Part shown: in pieces, positions 1 through 9,237 of the stretch
How the letters are laid out: each line of letters starts with the position of its first letter
Position numbering within the stretch: the first letter of the stretch is position 1
Assembly: GCF_003056355.1 (NCBI RefSeq)
Contig: NZ_PYVW01000020.1
Location: forward strand, 1-61,716
Length of the DNA stretch: 61,716 nt
Source: Devosia naphthalenivorans
Lineage (GTDB): Bacteria; Pseudomonadota; Alphaproteobacteria; Rhizobiales; Devosiaceae
Reading direction: 5' to 3'
Notes under the pieces: model-generated
Database searches by the model: none
The model's input: only the letters and a program-made list of their open reading frames with translations
Told to the model about the DNA's origin: nothing
Program-made: the position numbers and the translations under genes

Positions 1-155
1 TCAAGGGCGAGCTTGGCTGGCTCTGAGGGGCTACAGGCTATCCGGCCCGGACCATGGCTCACGCCACGCTCCAAGGCCGATCATCGTCAATCACGGCCTC
101 AAAGGAAACATACAAGGGGCGAGGTGAACCGGTGCCTGGCCATGCCGAAAGCCGA
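1..155. other. Left edge, no gene seen
   Basis: No open frame here has a convincing start or family resemblance. It lies downstream of the minus-strand membrane protein gene that ends at 156 and may be its 3' flank. Confidence 0.4.
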
Positions 156-605
156 TCAGAGCAGGCGGATCATCAGGGCGCCGGTGACGAGGAGCATGGC
201 GCCGGCTATGCGGCCGAGGGAGATTTCGCGGACGGCCATGCCCATGAAGCCGATGCGGTCGAGGAACATGCCGCCGACGAGCTGGCCGGCGACCGACAGA
301 GCCATGACGGCGGCGGCGCCGATCATGGGGGTGAGCATGATGTTGGAAAAGACGTAGAAGGCGCCGAGGACGCCGCCGGCGACGAAGGTCCAGGGTGCGG
401 GAGCGCCGAAATTGATCGGGATCGAGGCGGCGGCGCTATAGATGAAGGCGATGGTCCACAGCAGGATGGCGCCCGCGACGAAGGATACGCCGGCAGCCGC
501 GATGGGGACGCCGAGGCTGCGGCCCAATTGCGCGTTGATCGGTGCCTGGGTCGCCACGCAGGCACCGGCTATGACGCCCATCAGCGTCCAGAGGATGGCG
601 TCCAT
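156..605 (-). CDS. DMT-type small membrane transporter (DUF606/YdcZ family)
   Basis: A 149-residue hydrophobic protein with about five membrane segments. The N-terminal stretch WTLMGVIAGACVATQAPINA and the following GRSLGVPIAAAGVSFVAGAI fit the DUF606/YdcZ half of the drug/metabolite transporter superfamily. The substrate cannot be told from sequence. I chose the ATG at 605. A TTG at 611 lies at a better distance from the AAGGAG further upstream, so the true start may be two residues earlier. It follows the cyclophilin gene on the same strand, separated by a hairpin terminator, so it is probably transcribed alone. Confidence 0.75.
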   Translation of the reverse strand: MDAILWTLMGVIAGACVATQAPINAQLGRSLGVPIAAAGVSFVAGAILLWTIAFIYSAAASIPINFGAPAPWTFVAGGVLGAFYVFSNIMLTPMIGAAAVMALSVAGQLVGGMFLDRIGFMGMAVREISLGRIAGAMLLVTGALMIRLL

Positions 606-641
606 ACGCAAGCGCTGCTCCTTGAGTGGCTGACAAAAAGA

Positions 642-664
642 ACCCTCGGGTCAGGCCCGAGGGT
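642..664 (-). terminator. Hairpin terminator after the cyclophilin gene
   Basis: A 9-bp perfect stem (ACCCTCGGG / CCCGAGGGT) with a 5-base loop. Read on the minus strand it is followed by a run of T (635-640 region), as expected for an intrinsic terminator downstream of the gene at 720-1199. The loop and arms also resemble the short palindromes at 7021 and 51407. Confidence 0.7.
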
Positions 665-719
665 GACGATTGTGGAAGCGACGAGCGCCCGATGAAGGCG
701 CTGTCACTCAGCCGGACGC

Positions 720-1199
720 TCAGGCAGCGATGTCAGCGGCGACTTTGACCGAGACCATCTTGTCGGGGTTGATGACAGGCTCGCCGCGCTTTATCTGGTC
801 GACGTTTTCCATGCCTTCGATGACCTGGCCCCAGACAGTGTACTGCTTGTTGAGGAACGGCGCGTCGGTGAAGCAGATGAAGAACTGCGAATTGGCCGAG
901 TCGGGGCTCTGGGCGCGGGCCATGGAGGCGGTGCCGCGGACGTGGGGCTCGGCGTTGAATTCCTGCTTCAGGTTCGGGTACTTCGAACCGCCGGTGCCGC
1001 GGCCTTCGGGGCAGCCGGTCTGGGCCATGAAGCCATCGATGACGCGGTGGAACACGATGCCGTCGTAGAAGCCTTCACGCGCCAGCTTCTTGATGTGAGC
1101 GACGTGGTTTGGCGCCAGGTCCGGGCGCATCGCAATGACGACGTTGCCCTTGGTGGTTTCGATGACGAGGGTGTTTTCCGGATCGGCGTATTCAGCCAT
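720..1199 (-). CDS. Peptidyl-prolyl cis-trans isomerase, cyclophilin type (cytoplasmic)
   Basis: A 159-residue single-domain cyclophilin that catalyses proline cis-trans isomerisation. Family motifs are clear: FHRVIDGFMAQTG with the catalytic Arg, then GTGGSKYPNLKQEFN, then NSQFFICFTDAPFLNKQYTVWG. No signal peptide follows the chosen start (MAEYADPENTL at 1199); an in-frame extension to 1262 looks non-coding. It lies next to a second, exported cyclophilin (1425-1976) with a palindromic repeat between them, so the pair probably arose by duplication, with one copy in the cytoplasm and one in the periplasm. It resembles PpiB, but I do not assign the symbol firmly. Confidence 0.92.
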   Translation of the reverse strand: MAEYADPENTLVIETTKGNVVIAMRPDLAPNHVAHIKKLAREGFYDGIVFHRVIDGFMAQTGCPEGRGTGGSKYPNLKQEFNAEPHVRGTASMARAQSPDSANSQFFICFTDAPFLNKQYTVWGQVIEGMENVDQIKRGEPVINPDKMVSVKVAADIAA

Positions 1200-1285
1200 G
1201 TGCTTGATACTTTCGGTTTGCGATTGTGGGGCGGATGTAATGCGATTGGGTGATGGGTGCAACTACTGGATAGGCAACAAACCCG

Positions 1286-1386
1286 GTGTCACCCCGGCGG
1301 AGGCCGGGGTCCATCTTGAGATGTTTCCACCACTGCACCAAGTTCAGCCATCTCAGGATGGATCCCGGCCTGCGCCGGGATGACAC
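1286..1386. repeat. Paired palindromic intergenic repeat (REP-like, type 1)
   Basis: Two GC-rich hairpins face each other. The left one runs GTGTCACCCCGGCGGAGGCC and on to GGGGTCCATC; the right one is its near mirror image and ends GCCGGGATGACAC. About 30 unrelated bases separate them. Related copies occur at 20101-20200 and, incomplete, at 61489-61593. This resembles the paired REP elements common between genes in Hyphomicrobiales. Confidence 0.75.
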
Positions 1387-1424
1387 CGAGCGTGTGAAGA
1401 CACCGTGCGTGCAAAGAGGCTCGC

Positions 1425-1976
1425 TTACTTATATTCGATCTTGGCTTCGACGATCTTGTCGGGGTTGGCGACCTGGCCGTTCTGATCGGCGGGGCCTTTT
1501 TCGATGGCGTTAACGGCGTCCATGCCGGAGACGACCTTGCCGAAGACGGTGTATTGGCCATCGAGGAAGCTGGCGTCGCCTGTGGTGATGAAGAACTGCG
1601 AATTGAAGGAGTTGGGGTCCTGCGAGCGGGCAGCGCCAACAGCGCCGGGCTGGAAGCTTTCGCTGTTGAATTCGGCTTCGACATCGGGAAGTTCGGAGCC
1701 GCCCATGCCGGTGCCGGTCGGGTCGCCCGTCTGGGCCATGAAGTCTTCGATGACCCGGTGGAAAACGATGCCGTCGTAGAAGCCTTCGTTGGTCAGCGCG
1801 ATGATGCGCTCGACATGCTTGGGCGCGATGGCGGGCAGCAGCTCGATATCGACGGTGCCGTCCTCAAGAGTCAGGATCAGGTGCGGCGTGCCGGTCTGGG
1901 CGAAGGCAGGTGCAGCGCTTAGGGCAGCAGCGCCGATGACGAGGGCGCCAAACAGGCGGCGAGTGATGGTGATCAT
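1425..1976 (-). CDS. Peptidyl-prolyl cis-trans isomerase, cyclophilin type (exported)
   Basis: A 183-residue cyclophilin with an N-terminal signal peptide (MITITRRLFGALVIGAAALS, then a cut after AFA), so it should fold proteins in the periplasm. The domain motifs FHRVIEDFMAQTGDPTGTGMG and NSQFFITTGDASFLDGQYTVFG are present. Its start codon overlaps the coaD stop by four bases (ATGA), pointing to translational coupling with coaD. It is clearly related to the cytoplasmic cyclophilin encoded just downstream. Confidence 0.92.
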   Translation of the reverse strand: MITITRRLFGALVIGAAALSAAPAFAQTGTPHLILTLEDGTVDIELLPAIAPKHVERIIALTNEGFYDGIVFHRVIEDFMAQTGDPTGTGMGGSELPDVEAEFNSESFQPGAVGAARSQDPNSFNSQFFITTGDASFLDGQYTVFGKVVSGMDAVNAIEKGPADQNGQVANPDKIVEAKIEYK

Positions 1977-2467
1977 TTGCTCTTGAGGGCCTTGAGAACG
2001 ATTTGCGGGACGAAGGCGGAAATATCCCCGCCCATTTCAGCGATTTGGCGCACCAATGTGGCCGAGATATGCCGAACCGGGGGGCTGGAGGGCAGGAATA
2101 CGGTCTGCAGATCGGGCGCCATCTGGGCGTTCATGCCGACCATCTGCATTTCATAATTGTAATCGGTGGTGTCGCGCAGGCCGCGGATGATGAGCTTGGC
2201 GCCGTGGTCGCGGGCGGCGTTGACCATCAGGCCAGAGAAATCGACGATGCGGAACTCGGTGTCGGTGCGTTTGCCGACGGGCGCCAGCACCTGCTCGAGG
2301 ACGCGCAGGCGGTCGTCGTGGGCGAAAAGCGGCGTCTTCTTGCCGGGGTTGATGCCGACGGCGACCACCAGTGTGTCGACCAGCTTGCAGGCGCGCTCGA
2401 TGACGTCCAAGTGCCCATTGGTCAGCGGATCGAACGATCCTGGATAAAAGCCCACCAGATTGGCCAT
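1973..2467 (-). CDS. coaD: Phosphopantetheine adenylyltransferase
   Basis: A 164-residue protein of the usual CoaD size. It transfers AMP from ATP to 4'-phosphopantetheine, the penultimate step of coenzyme A synthesis. The nucleotidyltransferase motif GFYPGSFDPLTNGHLDVIER is at the N terminus, and the late ISATLVRQIA segment matches the second signature. The start at 2467 is preceded by a very strong purine-rich site (GGGGGAGGG). An upstream in-frame extension runs into the gyrA terminator and is rejected. The stop overlaps the start of the exported cyclophilin gene. Confidence 0.95.
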   Translation of the reverse strand: MANLVGFYPGSFDPLTNGHLDVIERACKLVDTLVVAVGINPGKKTPLFAHDDRLRVLEQVLAPVGKRTDTEFRIVDFSGLMVNAARDHGAKLIIRGLRDTTDYNYEMQMVGMNAQMAPDLQTVFLPSSPPVRHISATLVRQIAEMGGDISAFVPQIVLKALKSK

Positions 2468-2530
2468 GACGCCCTCCCCCTTGTTGTTGCAGTGGGTTTT
2501 GTCATGGGAGGCGATTGCTGGCAAGAACAA

Positions 2531-2548
2531 GGGGCGCCGAAGCGCCCC
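2531..2548 (-). terminator. gyrA terminator
   Basis: A 7-bp GC stem (GGGGCGC / GCGCCCC) with a UUCG tetraloop on the minus strand, followed by the T-rich TTGTTCTTG. It sits nine bases after the gyrA stop and before the coaD ribosome binding site. Confidence 0.75.
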
Positions 2549-2556
2549 TTTCATTC

Positions 2557-5322
2557 TTATTCGGATGCCGGTGGCTCGGGAGCCTCAGGGGCTTCCGGAG
2601 CGCTCGGCAGGTCTTCTTCGCTCTCTGGCTCGCTGATGTGCTCGACGGAGACGACCTTCTCGCCTTCTGCCGTGTCGAAGACGATGACCCCCTGCGAGCC
2701 TCGCGAGACGATGCGGATCGGCTTGTCGCCGCCGACGGGCAGACGGATGGTCTGGCCGCCATCGGTGATCAGCATGATCTGGTCCTCTTCTTCCACTGGG
2801 AAGCTGGAGACCAGATGGCCGTTGCGCTTGTTGACGGCCATGGCGACGATGCCCTTACCGCCGCGGCCGGTGATCCGGTATTCGTGGCTGGACGTGCGCT
2901 TGCCATAGCCATTTTCGGAGATGGTCAGGATGAACTGCTCGGTGGCGCTCATCTCTGCATAGCGTTCCTGCGACAGGGCGCCGGCGACGACATCAGCTTC
3001 GTCGGTCGAGCTTTCCTCGTCAGTCTGCTCGCCACGGACCGCACGGCTCATCTTGAGATAGGCGGCACGGTCTTCGGCCGAGGCGTCGGAGTGGTTGATG
3101 ACGGCCATGGATATGACCTTGTCGCCCTCGGCCAGCTGGATGCCGCGCACACCCATGGAATCGCGGCCCTTGAACAGGCGGACGTCATCGGTGCGGAAGC
3201 GAATGGCCTGGCCGAGTGCGGTGGTCAACAGGACGTCGTCATGCGCATTGGCGGTTTCGACGCCGACGATCTGATCGCCCTCGTCGAGCTTCATGGCAAT
3301 CTTGCCGTTCTGGCGCACTTCGACAAAGTCAGCGAGCGAATTGCGGCGCACGGTGCCGCGCGTGGTGGCGAACATGATGTCGAGGTTAGCCCAGCTGGTC
3401 TCGTCCTCGGGCAGCGGCATGATGGTGGTGATGCGTTCGCCCTGCTCCAGCGGCAGGATATTGATCAGCGCCTTGCCGCGCGCATTGGCCTGCGCCAGTG
3501 GCAGGCGCCAGACCTTGAGCTTGTAGGCAATGCCGCGGTCGGTGAAGAACAGCACCGGCGTGTGCGTATTGGCCACGAACAGGCGGGATACGAAATCCTC
3601 GTCACGCGTCGCCATGCCGGAGCGGCCCTTGCCGCCGCGGTTCTGCGAGCGATAGGTCGAGAGCGGCACGCGCTTGATGTAGCCCTCGTGCGATACGGTG
3701 ACGACCATATCCTCGCGGGCGATCAGATCCTCGTCGTCGAAATCGCCGACAACGTCGGAGATCTCGGTGCGGCGCGGGGTGGCGAACTGCTCCTTGATCT
3801 CGGTGAGTTCGGTGCGGATGATCTCGACCACGCGTTCGCGGGAACGCAGGATATCAAGGTAATCCTCGATCTCACCGCCAAGGCCGTTGAGTTCATCGCC
3901 GATTTCATCGCGGCCAAGCGCGGTCAAGCGGGCGAGGCGCAGTTCGAGGATAGCGCGGGCCTGTTCCTCGGAGAGGTTGAACGTGCCGTCTTCGTTGATG
4001 CGGTGGCGCGGATCGTCGATCAGCTTGATCAGCGGGGCAACGTCCTCGGCCGGCCAGCGGCGGGTCATCAACTGCTCGCGGGCCGTCGCCGGATCGGGCG
4101 CGGTGCGGATCAGGGCGATGACTTCATCGATATTGGTAACGGCAACCGCAAGACCGACCAGGATGTGGGCGCGATCGCGGGCCTTGTTGAGCAGGAAGCG
4201 GGCACGACGCGTAACCACCTCGTGACGGAAATCGATGAAGGCCTGCAGGATCTCGCGCAAATTCATCAGCTGTGGCTTGCCGCCATTGAGCGCAACGAAA
4301 TTGCAGCCAAACGAGGATTGCAGCTGGGTGAAGCGGTAGAGCTGGTTGAGAACGACATCGGCCAGCGCATCGCGCTTGATCTCGATGACGACGCGCATGC
4401 CTTCGCGCGAAGATTCGTCGCGCATGTCGGCGATGCCCTCGATACGCTTTTCGCGCACGAGCTCGGCAATCTTCTCAACCATCGTCGCCTTGTTCACCTG
4501 ATACGGCAACTCGGTGATGATAAGGGCTTCGCGTTCCTTGCGAATTTCCTCAACGGCAACGCGGCCGCGTACCATGACCGAGCCACGGCCGGTTTCATAG
4601 GCCTGGCGAATGCCGGCGCGGCCCAGGATGATGCCGCCGGTGGGGAAATCGGGACCGGGGAGAACTTCGAGCAGTTCTTCGGCCGTCGCATGCTCGTTGT
4701 CGAGCATGAGCAGGGCCGCGTCGATGGTTTCGCCCAGATTGTGGGTGGGAATGTTGGTCGCCATGCCGACAGCGATACCGCCGCCGCCATTGACCAGCAT
4801 GTTGGGGAAACGGGCGGGCAACACGGTCGGCTCATGTTCGGAGCCGTCATAGTTGTCGCGGAAATCCACCGTGTCCTTGTCGAGGTCATCGAGCAGGGAA
4901 TTGGTGATCCGGCGCATGCGCACTTCGGTGTATCGCATGGCCGCAGGCATATCGCCGTCGACCGAGCCGAAATTGCCCTGTCCTTCCACGAGCATTTCGC
5001 CCATGGAAAAATCCTGCGCCATGCGCACCAGAGCCATGTAGACCGCGCTGTCGCCGTGCGGGTGGTACTTACCGATAACGTCGCCGACGACGCGGGCCGA
5101 TTTGCGGAAGGGCTTGTTGTATTCGTAGCCGTTCTCACTCATCGAAAACAGGATGCGCCGGTGCACCGGCTTGAGGCCGTCGCGCACGTCTGGCAGCGCG
5201 CGGCTCACGATCACGCTCATCGCGTAATCGAGATACGACTTGCGCATTTCGTCGGTGATGGAAATCGTCGTGATATCGGAGGGCGGCAGCGCGCCAGTTC
5301 CGTCGTTGGGCGTATCGGTCAC
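2557..5322 (-). CDS. gyrA: DNA gyrase subunit A
   Basis: A 921-residue GyrA. Together with GyrB it introduces negative supercoils using ATP. The breakage-reunion domain begins around [20 protein letters not shown]; the catalytic tyrosine is Y131 in [10 protein letters not shown]. The C-terminal beta-pinwheel contains a GyrA-box-like SQNRGGKGR. The protein ends in an acidic, proline-rich tail ([19 protein letters not shown]). In the quinolone-binding helix the sequence reads [17 protein letters not shown]: the serine equivalent to E. coli S83 is S92, but the acidic residue equivalent to E. coli D87 is Met96. gyrB is not in the window. The start at 5322 gives the expected N terminus. Confidence 0.98.
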   Translation of the reverse strand: MTDTPNDGTGALPPSDITTISITDEMRKSYLDYAMSVIVSRALPDVRDGLKPVHRRILFSMSENGYEYNKPFRKSARVVGDVIGKYHPHGDSAVYMALVRMAQDFSMGEMLVEGQGNFGSVDGDMPAAMRYTEVRMRRITNSLLDDLDKDTVDFRDNYDGSEHEPTVLPARFPNMLVNGGGGIAVGMATNIPTHNLGETIDAALLMLDNEHATAEELLEVLPGPDFPTGGIILGRAGIRQAYETGRGSVMVRGRVAVEEIRKEREALIITELPYQVNKATMVEKIAELVREKRIEGIADMRDESSREGMRVVIEIKRDALADVVLNQLYRFTQLQSSFGCNFVALNGGKPQLMNLREILQAFIDFRHEVVTRRARFLLNKARDRAHILVGLAVAVTNIDEVIALIRTAPDPATAREQLMTRRWPAEDVAPLIKLIDDPRHRINEDGTFNLSEEQARAILELRLARLTALGRDEIGDELNGLGGEIEDYLDILRSRERVVEIIRTELTEIKEQFATPRRTEISDVVGDFDDEDLIAREDMVVTVSHEGYIKRVPLSTYRSQNRGGKGRSGMATRDEDFVSRLFVANTHTPVLFFTDRGIAYKLKVWRLPLAQANARGKALINILPLEQGERITTIMPLPEDETSWANLDIMFATTRGTVRRNSLADFVEVRQNGKIAMKLDEGDQIVGVETANAHDDVLLTTALGQAIRFRTDDVRLFKGRDSMGVRGIQLAEGDKVISMAVINHSDASAEDRAAYLKMSRAVRGEQTDEESSTDEADVVAGALSQERYAEMSATEQFILTISENGYGKRTSSHEYRITGRGGKGIVAMAVNKRNGHLVSSFPVEEEDQIMLITDGGQTIRLPVGGDKPIRIVSRGSQGVIVFDTAEGEKVVSVEHISEPESEEDLPSAPEAPEAPEPPASE

Positions 5323-5469
5323 TGGGGTGATTCTTGGTTGATCTGGTTAGCCAATATATAAGTGATCCCGACCGAAAATGCTAATTTCAGGCCGCTTGCC
5401 TGTGGAGAGCGGGCGGCGGGGCGTTTTGATGTCGGCTCACCATGATTCAATCCAGAGAATAAGCCCTCA

Positions 5470-5568
5470 GTAGACCTCATCCTGAGCTTGTCGAAGGACG
5501 AGGTTGTGGCACCACCAGACCCTCCACTCGCTCGACCTCGTGGTTCGACAGGCTCACCATGAGGTCTC
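5470..5568. repeat. About 100-bp quasi-palindromic repeat (type 2, copy A)
   Basis: The ends read AGACCTCAT and ATGAGGTCT. Inside are CTGAGCTTGTCGAAGGACGA and, in mirror orientation, TGGTTCGACAGGCTCACC. Copies occur at 38883-38976 and, inverted, at 44203-44297. The element lies between gyrA and the HxlR regulator gene. No coding capacity is apparent. Confidence 0.8.
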
Positions 5569-5588
5569 CTGATGCACCTCAACTTGAT

Positions 5589-5993
5589 TCAGGCCGCCTC
5601 GTCGAATACGGCGCGGGCCTCGTCGATGCGGGGGTGGTTCTGGCTGGCCCAGACGATCAGATGGCCGAAGGGCACGATGATGGATTGGCCCAGGTCCGTC
5701 AGGCGGTATTCGACGGAGGGTGGCTTGGTGTCGAAGACCTTGCGCGAGACCATGCCGTCGCGCTGCAGATCGCGCAGGGTTTGGGTCAGCATCTTCTGGG
5801 AAATGTCGGGCACTTCGCGGCGAAGCTGATTGAAGCGGCGGGGGGCGGAGGCCAGTGTCATCACCAGCAGCATGCTCCATTTGTCGGAGATTTTGTCCAG
5901 CACGCCGCGGACGGGACAATCGCCCTGCGGGTTTCCGACATTGTCGTTCCAGCGCTGGACGACTTCGGCGGCCTGATCGAGAGGTGCGAGCAT
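5589..5993 (-). CDS. HxlR-family winged-helix transcriptional regulator
   Basis: A 134-residue MarR/HxlR-type DNA-binding protein. The family core is evident: [20 protein letters not shown] with the conserved Cys, then [20 protein letters not shown] and [15 protein letters not shown]. HxlR proteins often sense electrophiles or redox changes through this cysteine. It is divergent from a QorB-like reductase gene, the same arrangement as E. coli ytfH/ytfG (qorR/qorB), so it probably controls that gene and itself from the shared 141-bp spacer. Confidence 0.92.
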   Translation of the reverse strand: MLAPLDQAAEVVQRWNDNVGNPQGDCPVRGVLDKISDKWSMLLVMTLASAPRRFNQLRREVPDISQKMLTQTLRDLQRDGMVSRKVFDTKPPSVEYRLTDLGQSIIVPFGHLIVWASQNHPRIDEARAVFDEAA

Positions 5994-6059
5994 GAAGTTA
6001 CCTCGTGGTGACGTTGTGCGGGGAAAGTGCCTCCTTTCGCGACGAACCGATGCCGCCTA

Positions 6060-6075
6060 GATAGCACTCTCTATC
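6060..6075. promoter_or_regulatory. Candidate operator between hxlR-type gene and qorB-like gene
   Basis: An inverted repeat GATAG-N6-CTATC in the divergent spacer, surrounded by AT-rich sequence (TATCCGATACTTACT). Its position suits a binding site for the adjacent HxlR regulator. The assignment is inferred from position and symmetry only. Confidence 0.4.
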
Positions 6076-6134
6076 CGATACTTACTCTCCCCAGGCATCT
6101 GCCGCAAGGATTTCGGACAATCAAGGAGTGCATC

Positions 6135-7013
6135 ATGACGCAATTCAAGGATCAGGCGCTGCTGGTCACCGGCGCTGGCGGCAAGCTGGGCCGCTTGGCT
6201 GTGGAGGAGCTTGTTGCCAGAGGGGCGACGAAGATCATCGCGGGAACGCGGGACCCGGCCAAGCTGACGGATCTGGGCAGCAATGTAGAGGTGCGGCGCA
6301 TCGATTTCGATGATCTGGCCAGCCTGGAGGCTGGATTTGCCGGTGTCGATCGGCTGCTGCTGATCAGCACGGACGGCATCGGCAAGCGCGTCGCCCAGCA
6401 GACGGCGGCGATCGAAGCGGCGAAGGCCGCGGGCATCAAGCACATCGTCTATACGTCTGCGCCAGCCGCACGGCCCGATGCAGATGCGGGTGTGGTGCCG
6501 GAACATTTCTGGACCGAGGTCGCGCTGGCGCAGAGCGGCGTCGATTTCACCATTTTGCGCAACCACATGTATGCCGAGAACAATCTGGGCAACATCAACC
6601 AGGTGATTGCCTCGGGACAATTGTTCGGGCTGATCGGCGACCGGGGCACGGCCTATGTCACCCGCGCCGATACGGCACGCGCTGCGGCCGGCGCATTGCT
6701 GTTGGCAGAGGGCAAGACCATCGAAGATGTGACGGGCCCTGCCCCAGTGACCAATGAAGACCGCGCGGCGCTCTATTCCGAACTTGGCGGCAAGCCGGTC
6801 AGGAGCATTGCCGTTACGCCAGCCGAACTTCGCGCCGGCATGGTTTCGGCGGGCGTGCCGGAAGGATTTGCGGACGTGCTGGTTGCGTTCCAGACCGATG
6901 CCGTGCTCGGCCATCATGGCGTCGTGACTGATGTCGTCGAGCGCTATTCCGGCCGCAAGCCGCAGGCGTTCGCCGAGTTCCTGCGGGCCAATTCGACGGC
7001 TCTTGCCGCATGA
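6135..7013 (+). CDS. QorB-like NAD(P)H:quinone oxidoreductase (NmrA/SDR fold)
   Basis: A 292-residue atypical short-chain dehydrogenase. The dinucleotide site is VTGAGGKLGRLAVEELVARG near the N terminus. LLLIST, AAKAAGIKHIVYTSA and TILRNHMYAENNL match the QorB/NmrA family as I know it from E. coli YtfG. The family reduces quinones or acts as a redox sensor. The start at 6135 has AAGGAG seven bases upstream. Gene order and divergence from an HxlR regulator support a quinone-stress role, but other NmrA-type substrates are possible. Confidence 0.88.
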   Translation: MTQFKDQALLVTGAGGKLGRLAVEELVARGATKIIAGTRDPAKLTDLGSNVEVRRIDFDDLASLEAGFAGVDRLLLISTDGIGKRVAQQTAAIEAAKAAGIKHIVYTSAPAARPDADAGVVPEHFWTEVALAQSGVDFTILRNHMYAENNLGNINQVIASGQLFGLIGDRGTAYVTRADTARAAAGALLLAEGKTIEDVTGPAPVTNEDRAALYSELGGKPVRSIAVTPAELRAGMVSAGVPEGFADVLVAFQTDAVLGHHGVVTDVVERYSGRKPQAFAEFLRANSTALAA

Positions 7014-7020
7014 GTGCTTG

Positions 7021-7040
7021 GCCCCGGATCAATCCGGGGC
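7021..7040. repeat. Short palindrome (possible terminator)
   Basis: GCCCCGGA-TCAA-TCCGGGGC, a perfect 8-bp stem seven bases after the reductase gene. It lacks a T-run. It shares its TCAA loop and general design with the palindromes at 642-664 and 51407-51429. Confidence 0.55.
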
Positions 7041-7198
7041 CGACTTGCGTCCCAATGACCCTGACAGCGATACGCAGACCGGTTACAGCGTCGATACCGC
7101 TTACGAAGACGTGAGCATGGCCGCTTGTGGGCTCGTAGTGGCCCCGATTAGATGATCGGCGCCGATTCGGTGGTGTGGTTTGTTGGAGGCCGGTGGCC

Positions 7199-7726
7199 AT
7201 GATCTGTTTCGGACGCCGGTCGCGTGTTGTGGCGCTGGCGGGTTTGCTTCTCGCTGCGGGCGCCGCAATGGCTCCTGCTTTCGCGGGGCCGGCAGAAATC
7301 GCCTTGCTGCAATCCTATATCGGGGAATGGCGCGGGCGCGGGGTGCTGATCGGTGCCGACAAGCAGACCGTGATGTGCCGCCTGTCGGTGACGCAGGGCA
7401 ACGTGGACAAGGTCAACTATAATGGCCGGTGCATGCTGGCCGGCACGCAATTGTCGGTGGCCGGCACCATGGCCTATATCGCGGCGAGCAGGCGCTATGA
7501 AGCGGTGATGAGTTCCAATGCCAATTTCACCGGCATCGCCGTGGGACAGAAGCGCGGCGGCGGACTGGTGTTCAATCTGCGCGAGCGGGACCAGGATGAC
7601 GAGGGCAAGGACCTCAACATCACGGCGCAGATCAACCTGCAGCGCGAGGCCATCGATGTCGTGTTTGAGGTGATGTACGTCGAGAACGGCGACTATCTGC
7701 GGGCAGAGGTGCCGTTCTCTCGATAA
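7199..7726 (+). CDS. Exported protein of unknown function
   Basis: A 175-residue protein with a signal peptide (RRSRVVALAGLLLAAGAAMA, cut after AFA). The mature part has alternating polar/hydrophobic segments (EWRGRGVLIGADKQTVMCRL, YNGRCMLAGTQLSVAGTMAY) that suggest a beta-rich, perhaps barrel-like fold with two cysteines about 20 residues apart that could form a disulphide. I do not recognise a named family. The start at 7199 was chosen because GGAGG lies about ten bases upstream. It stands alone between the reductase and the diguanylate cyclase gene. Confidence 0.75.
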   Translation: MICFGRRSRVVALAGLLLAAGAAMAPAFAGPAEIALLQSYIGEWRGRGVLIGADKQTVMCRLSVTQGNVDKVNYNGRCMLAGTQLSVAGTMAYIAASRRYEAVMSSNANFTGIAVGQKRGGGLVFNLRERDQDDEGKDLNITAQINLQREAIDVVFEVMYVENGDYLRAEVPFSR

Positions 7727-7839
7727 TCTGCGAGAATATATCGAAGTCAGCGCCTCGTTGGTTATCGGCAAAGTCTTGAGGCAGAAGAAGTTTTAACCAT
7801 CGGCAGATAGCCTAGACGTCTTGTCTTGGGAAGAATCCG

Positions 7840-9168
7840 TTGATAGCCGCAGAAGCGCTTTATTCAGACAACCATCGTTCTGACCACGAGGTGCATCAGA
7901 GCGCATTGGCACTTCGCCTGGAACGACTTTGTGTCTTGCTCGGCGTAGAGGGAGGCCGGCTGAGCACCATTGCTGCGGCGGGGCTTATTCCAACCGTGAC
8001 CTTGGGCGAGTATGGTCCGGACATCGCGGCGCTCGAGGCTGCCGCTCTCGAACAGCCCTCCCCCTTTGTTCAAAACGGGCCCTGCCCTCGCGCTGGTTTT
8101 TATATCGGGCTGGTGCTCGCGTCCGCAGATGGCAGGCCCGCCATGCTGCTCAGCCTGTTCGATGCCCGTCCTCGTAGCGCCGAGGTCGCGCAATCCACGG
8201 CGGCCGTCGCCAGTGATGTGCTTGCGGCCGCCTTGGTGCGGCGGCAACAGGCGGTGATAGAAAAGCAGCAGGCAGTCATTGCTGACTATGAAGCGCTTGA
8301 AGAACAACGCCGGAACCTGTTCGATCGCGCGTCGGCGACGGCCAAGGTTGGCGTGTGGCAGTGCGATTTGTCTGACAACAAGCTGTTTTGGACCAACGGC
8401 GTCTACGATATCTTCGAAATCGCTCGCACCACGCCGGTCACGCGCGAATTGACGCTGGGCTTCTACAAACCGGAGTCCCGGATCGCAATGGAAGCGGCAC
8501 GGGCGCAGGCGATTGCCAATTGCACGGACTTTTCGCTCAATGTGGAGATCGTGACGGCGACGGGCAAAGAGCGCTGGGTGCGGCTTACAGGTGCGGTGGA
8601 GAGCCGAAACGGCGTTGCGCATCGCATTTTCGGGATGAAACAGGACATCACGGAAGAAAAGCTGCTGGGTGATCAAACCCGCTATTTGGCGGAATTCGAC
8701 GTGATGACCGGGCTGGCCAATCGCGCTCAGTTCCAGAGTTATCTGCAGGACCTTGGCAGGCACCGGATCGGTGGGTTGCTGTTGGTCGACCTGGATGGGT
8801 TCAAGCAGGTCAACGATACCTATGGGCATGCCGTAGGCGATGCCTGCATTCGGGAAGCCGCGCTGCGCCTCAAGGCCAGCTGCCAAAGCGCCGTGCTGGT
8901 CGCCCGCATCGGTGGCGACGAATTTGCGGTGCTGACGGCCAGCAATTGCACCGCCCAGGAGGTGGAGGCGCTGGCAGCAGAAATCGTCAGGACGATAGCC
9001 GAGCCGCTGGAATGCGCAGGACACGTGCTGAACCTGGGTGCGTCAGTGGGTGTCGTCCAGGGGAGCGGATGGCTTGCCGAGGATTTGTTCCGCAACGCGG
9101 ATGCGGCGCTTTATGCCGCCAAAGCCGCCGGGCGCAACACCAGCAGGACATTCAAACCTGCCGCCTAG
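7840..9168 (+). CDS. GAF-like/PAS diguanylate cyclase (GGDEF)
   Basis: A 442-residue signalling protein. Residues 1-125 look like a GAF-type sensor. A short coiled coil (RRQQAVIEKQQAVIADYEAL) leads to a PAS domain (ASATAKVGVWQCDLSDNKLF, ending in FGMKQDITEEK), then a GGDEF domain whose active site GGDEF is at about 358-362. It should make c-di-GMP from two GTP. No RxxD inhibitory site precedes GGDEF, so product inhibition there is unlikely. There is no membrane segment and no EAL domain. The start used is a TTG with GGGAAG upstream; a GTG at 7890 is an alternative. Confidence 0.9.
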   Translation: MIAAEALYSDNHRSDHEVHQSALALRLERLCVLLGVEGGRLSTIAAAGLIPTVTLGEYGPDIAALEAAALEQPSPFVQNGPCPRAGFYIGLVLASADGRPAMLLSLFDARPRSAEVAQSTAAVASDVLAAALVRRQQAVIEKQQAVIADYEALEEQRRNLFDRASATAKVGVWQCDLSDNKLFWTNGVYDIFEIARTTPVTRELTLGFYKPESRIAMEAARAQAIANCTDFSLNVEIVTATGKERWVRLTGAVESRNGVAHRIFGMKQDITEEKLLGDQTRYLAEFDVMTGLANRAQFQSYLQDLGRHRIGGLLLVDLDGFKQVNDTYGHAVGDACIREAALRLKASCQSAVLVARIGGDEFAVLTASNCTAQEVEALAAEIVRTIAEPLECAGHVLNLGASVGVVQGSGWLAEDLFRNADAALYAAKAAGRNTSRTFKPAA

Positions 9169-9237
9169 CCGGGGCCCGAACGGGAATACCCCCACAGCGA
9201 AGAAACTCACCATGGGGGCGTGTGTGGAAATCAGGCG

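Noticed and set aside
2515..5361. A 948-codon open frame on the plus strand opposite gyrA
   Set aside because: High GC at third positions of gyrA keeps the opposite strand open. The translation is rich in Asp/Gly/Ala/His with no domain pattern, and gyrA is certain.
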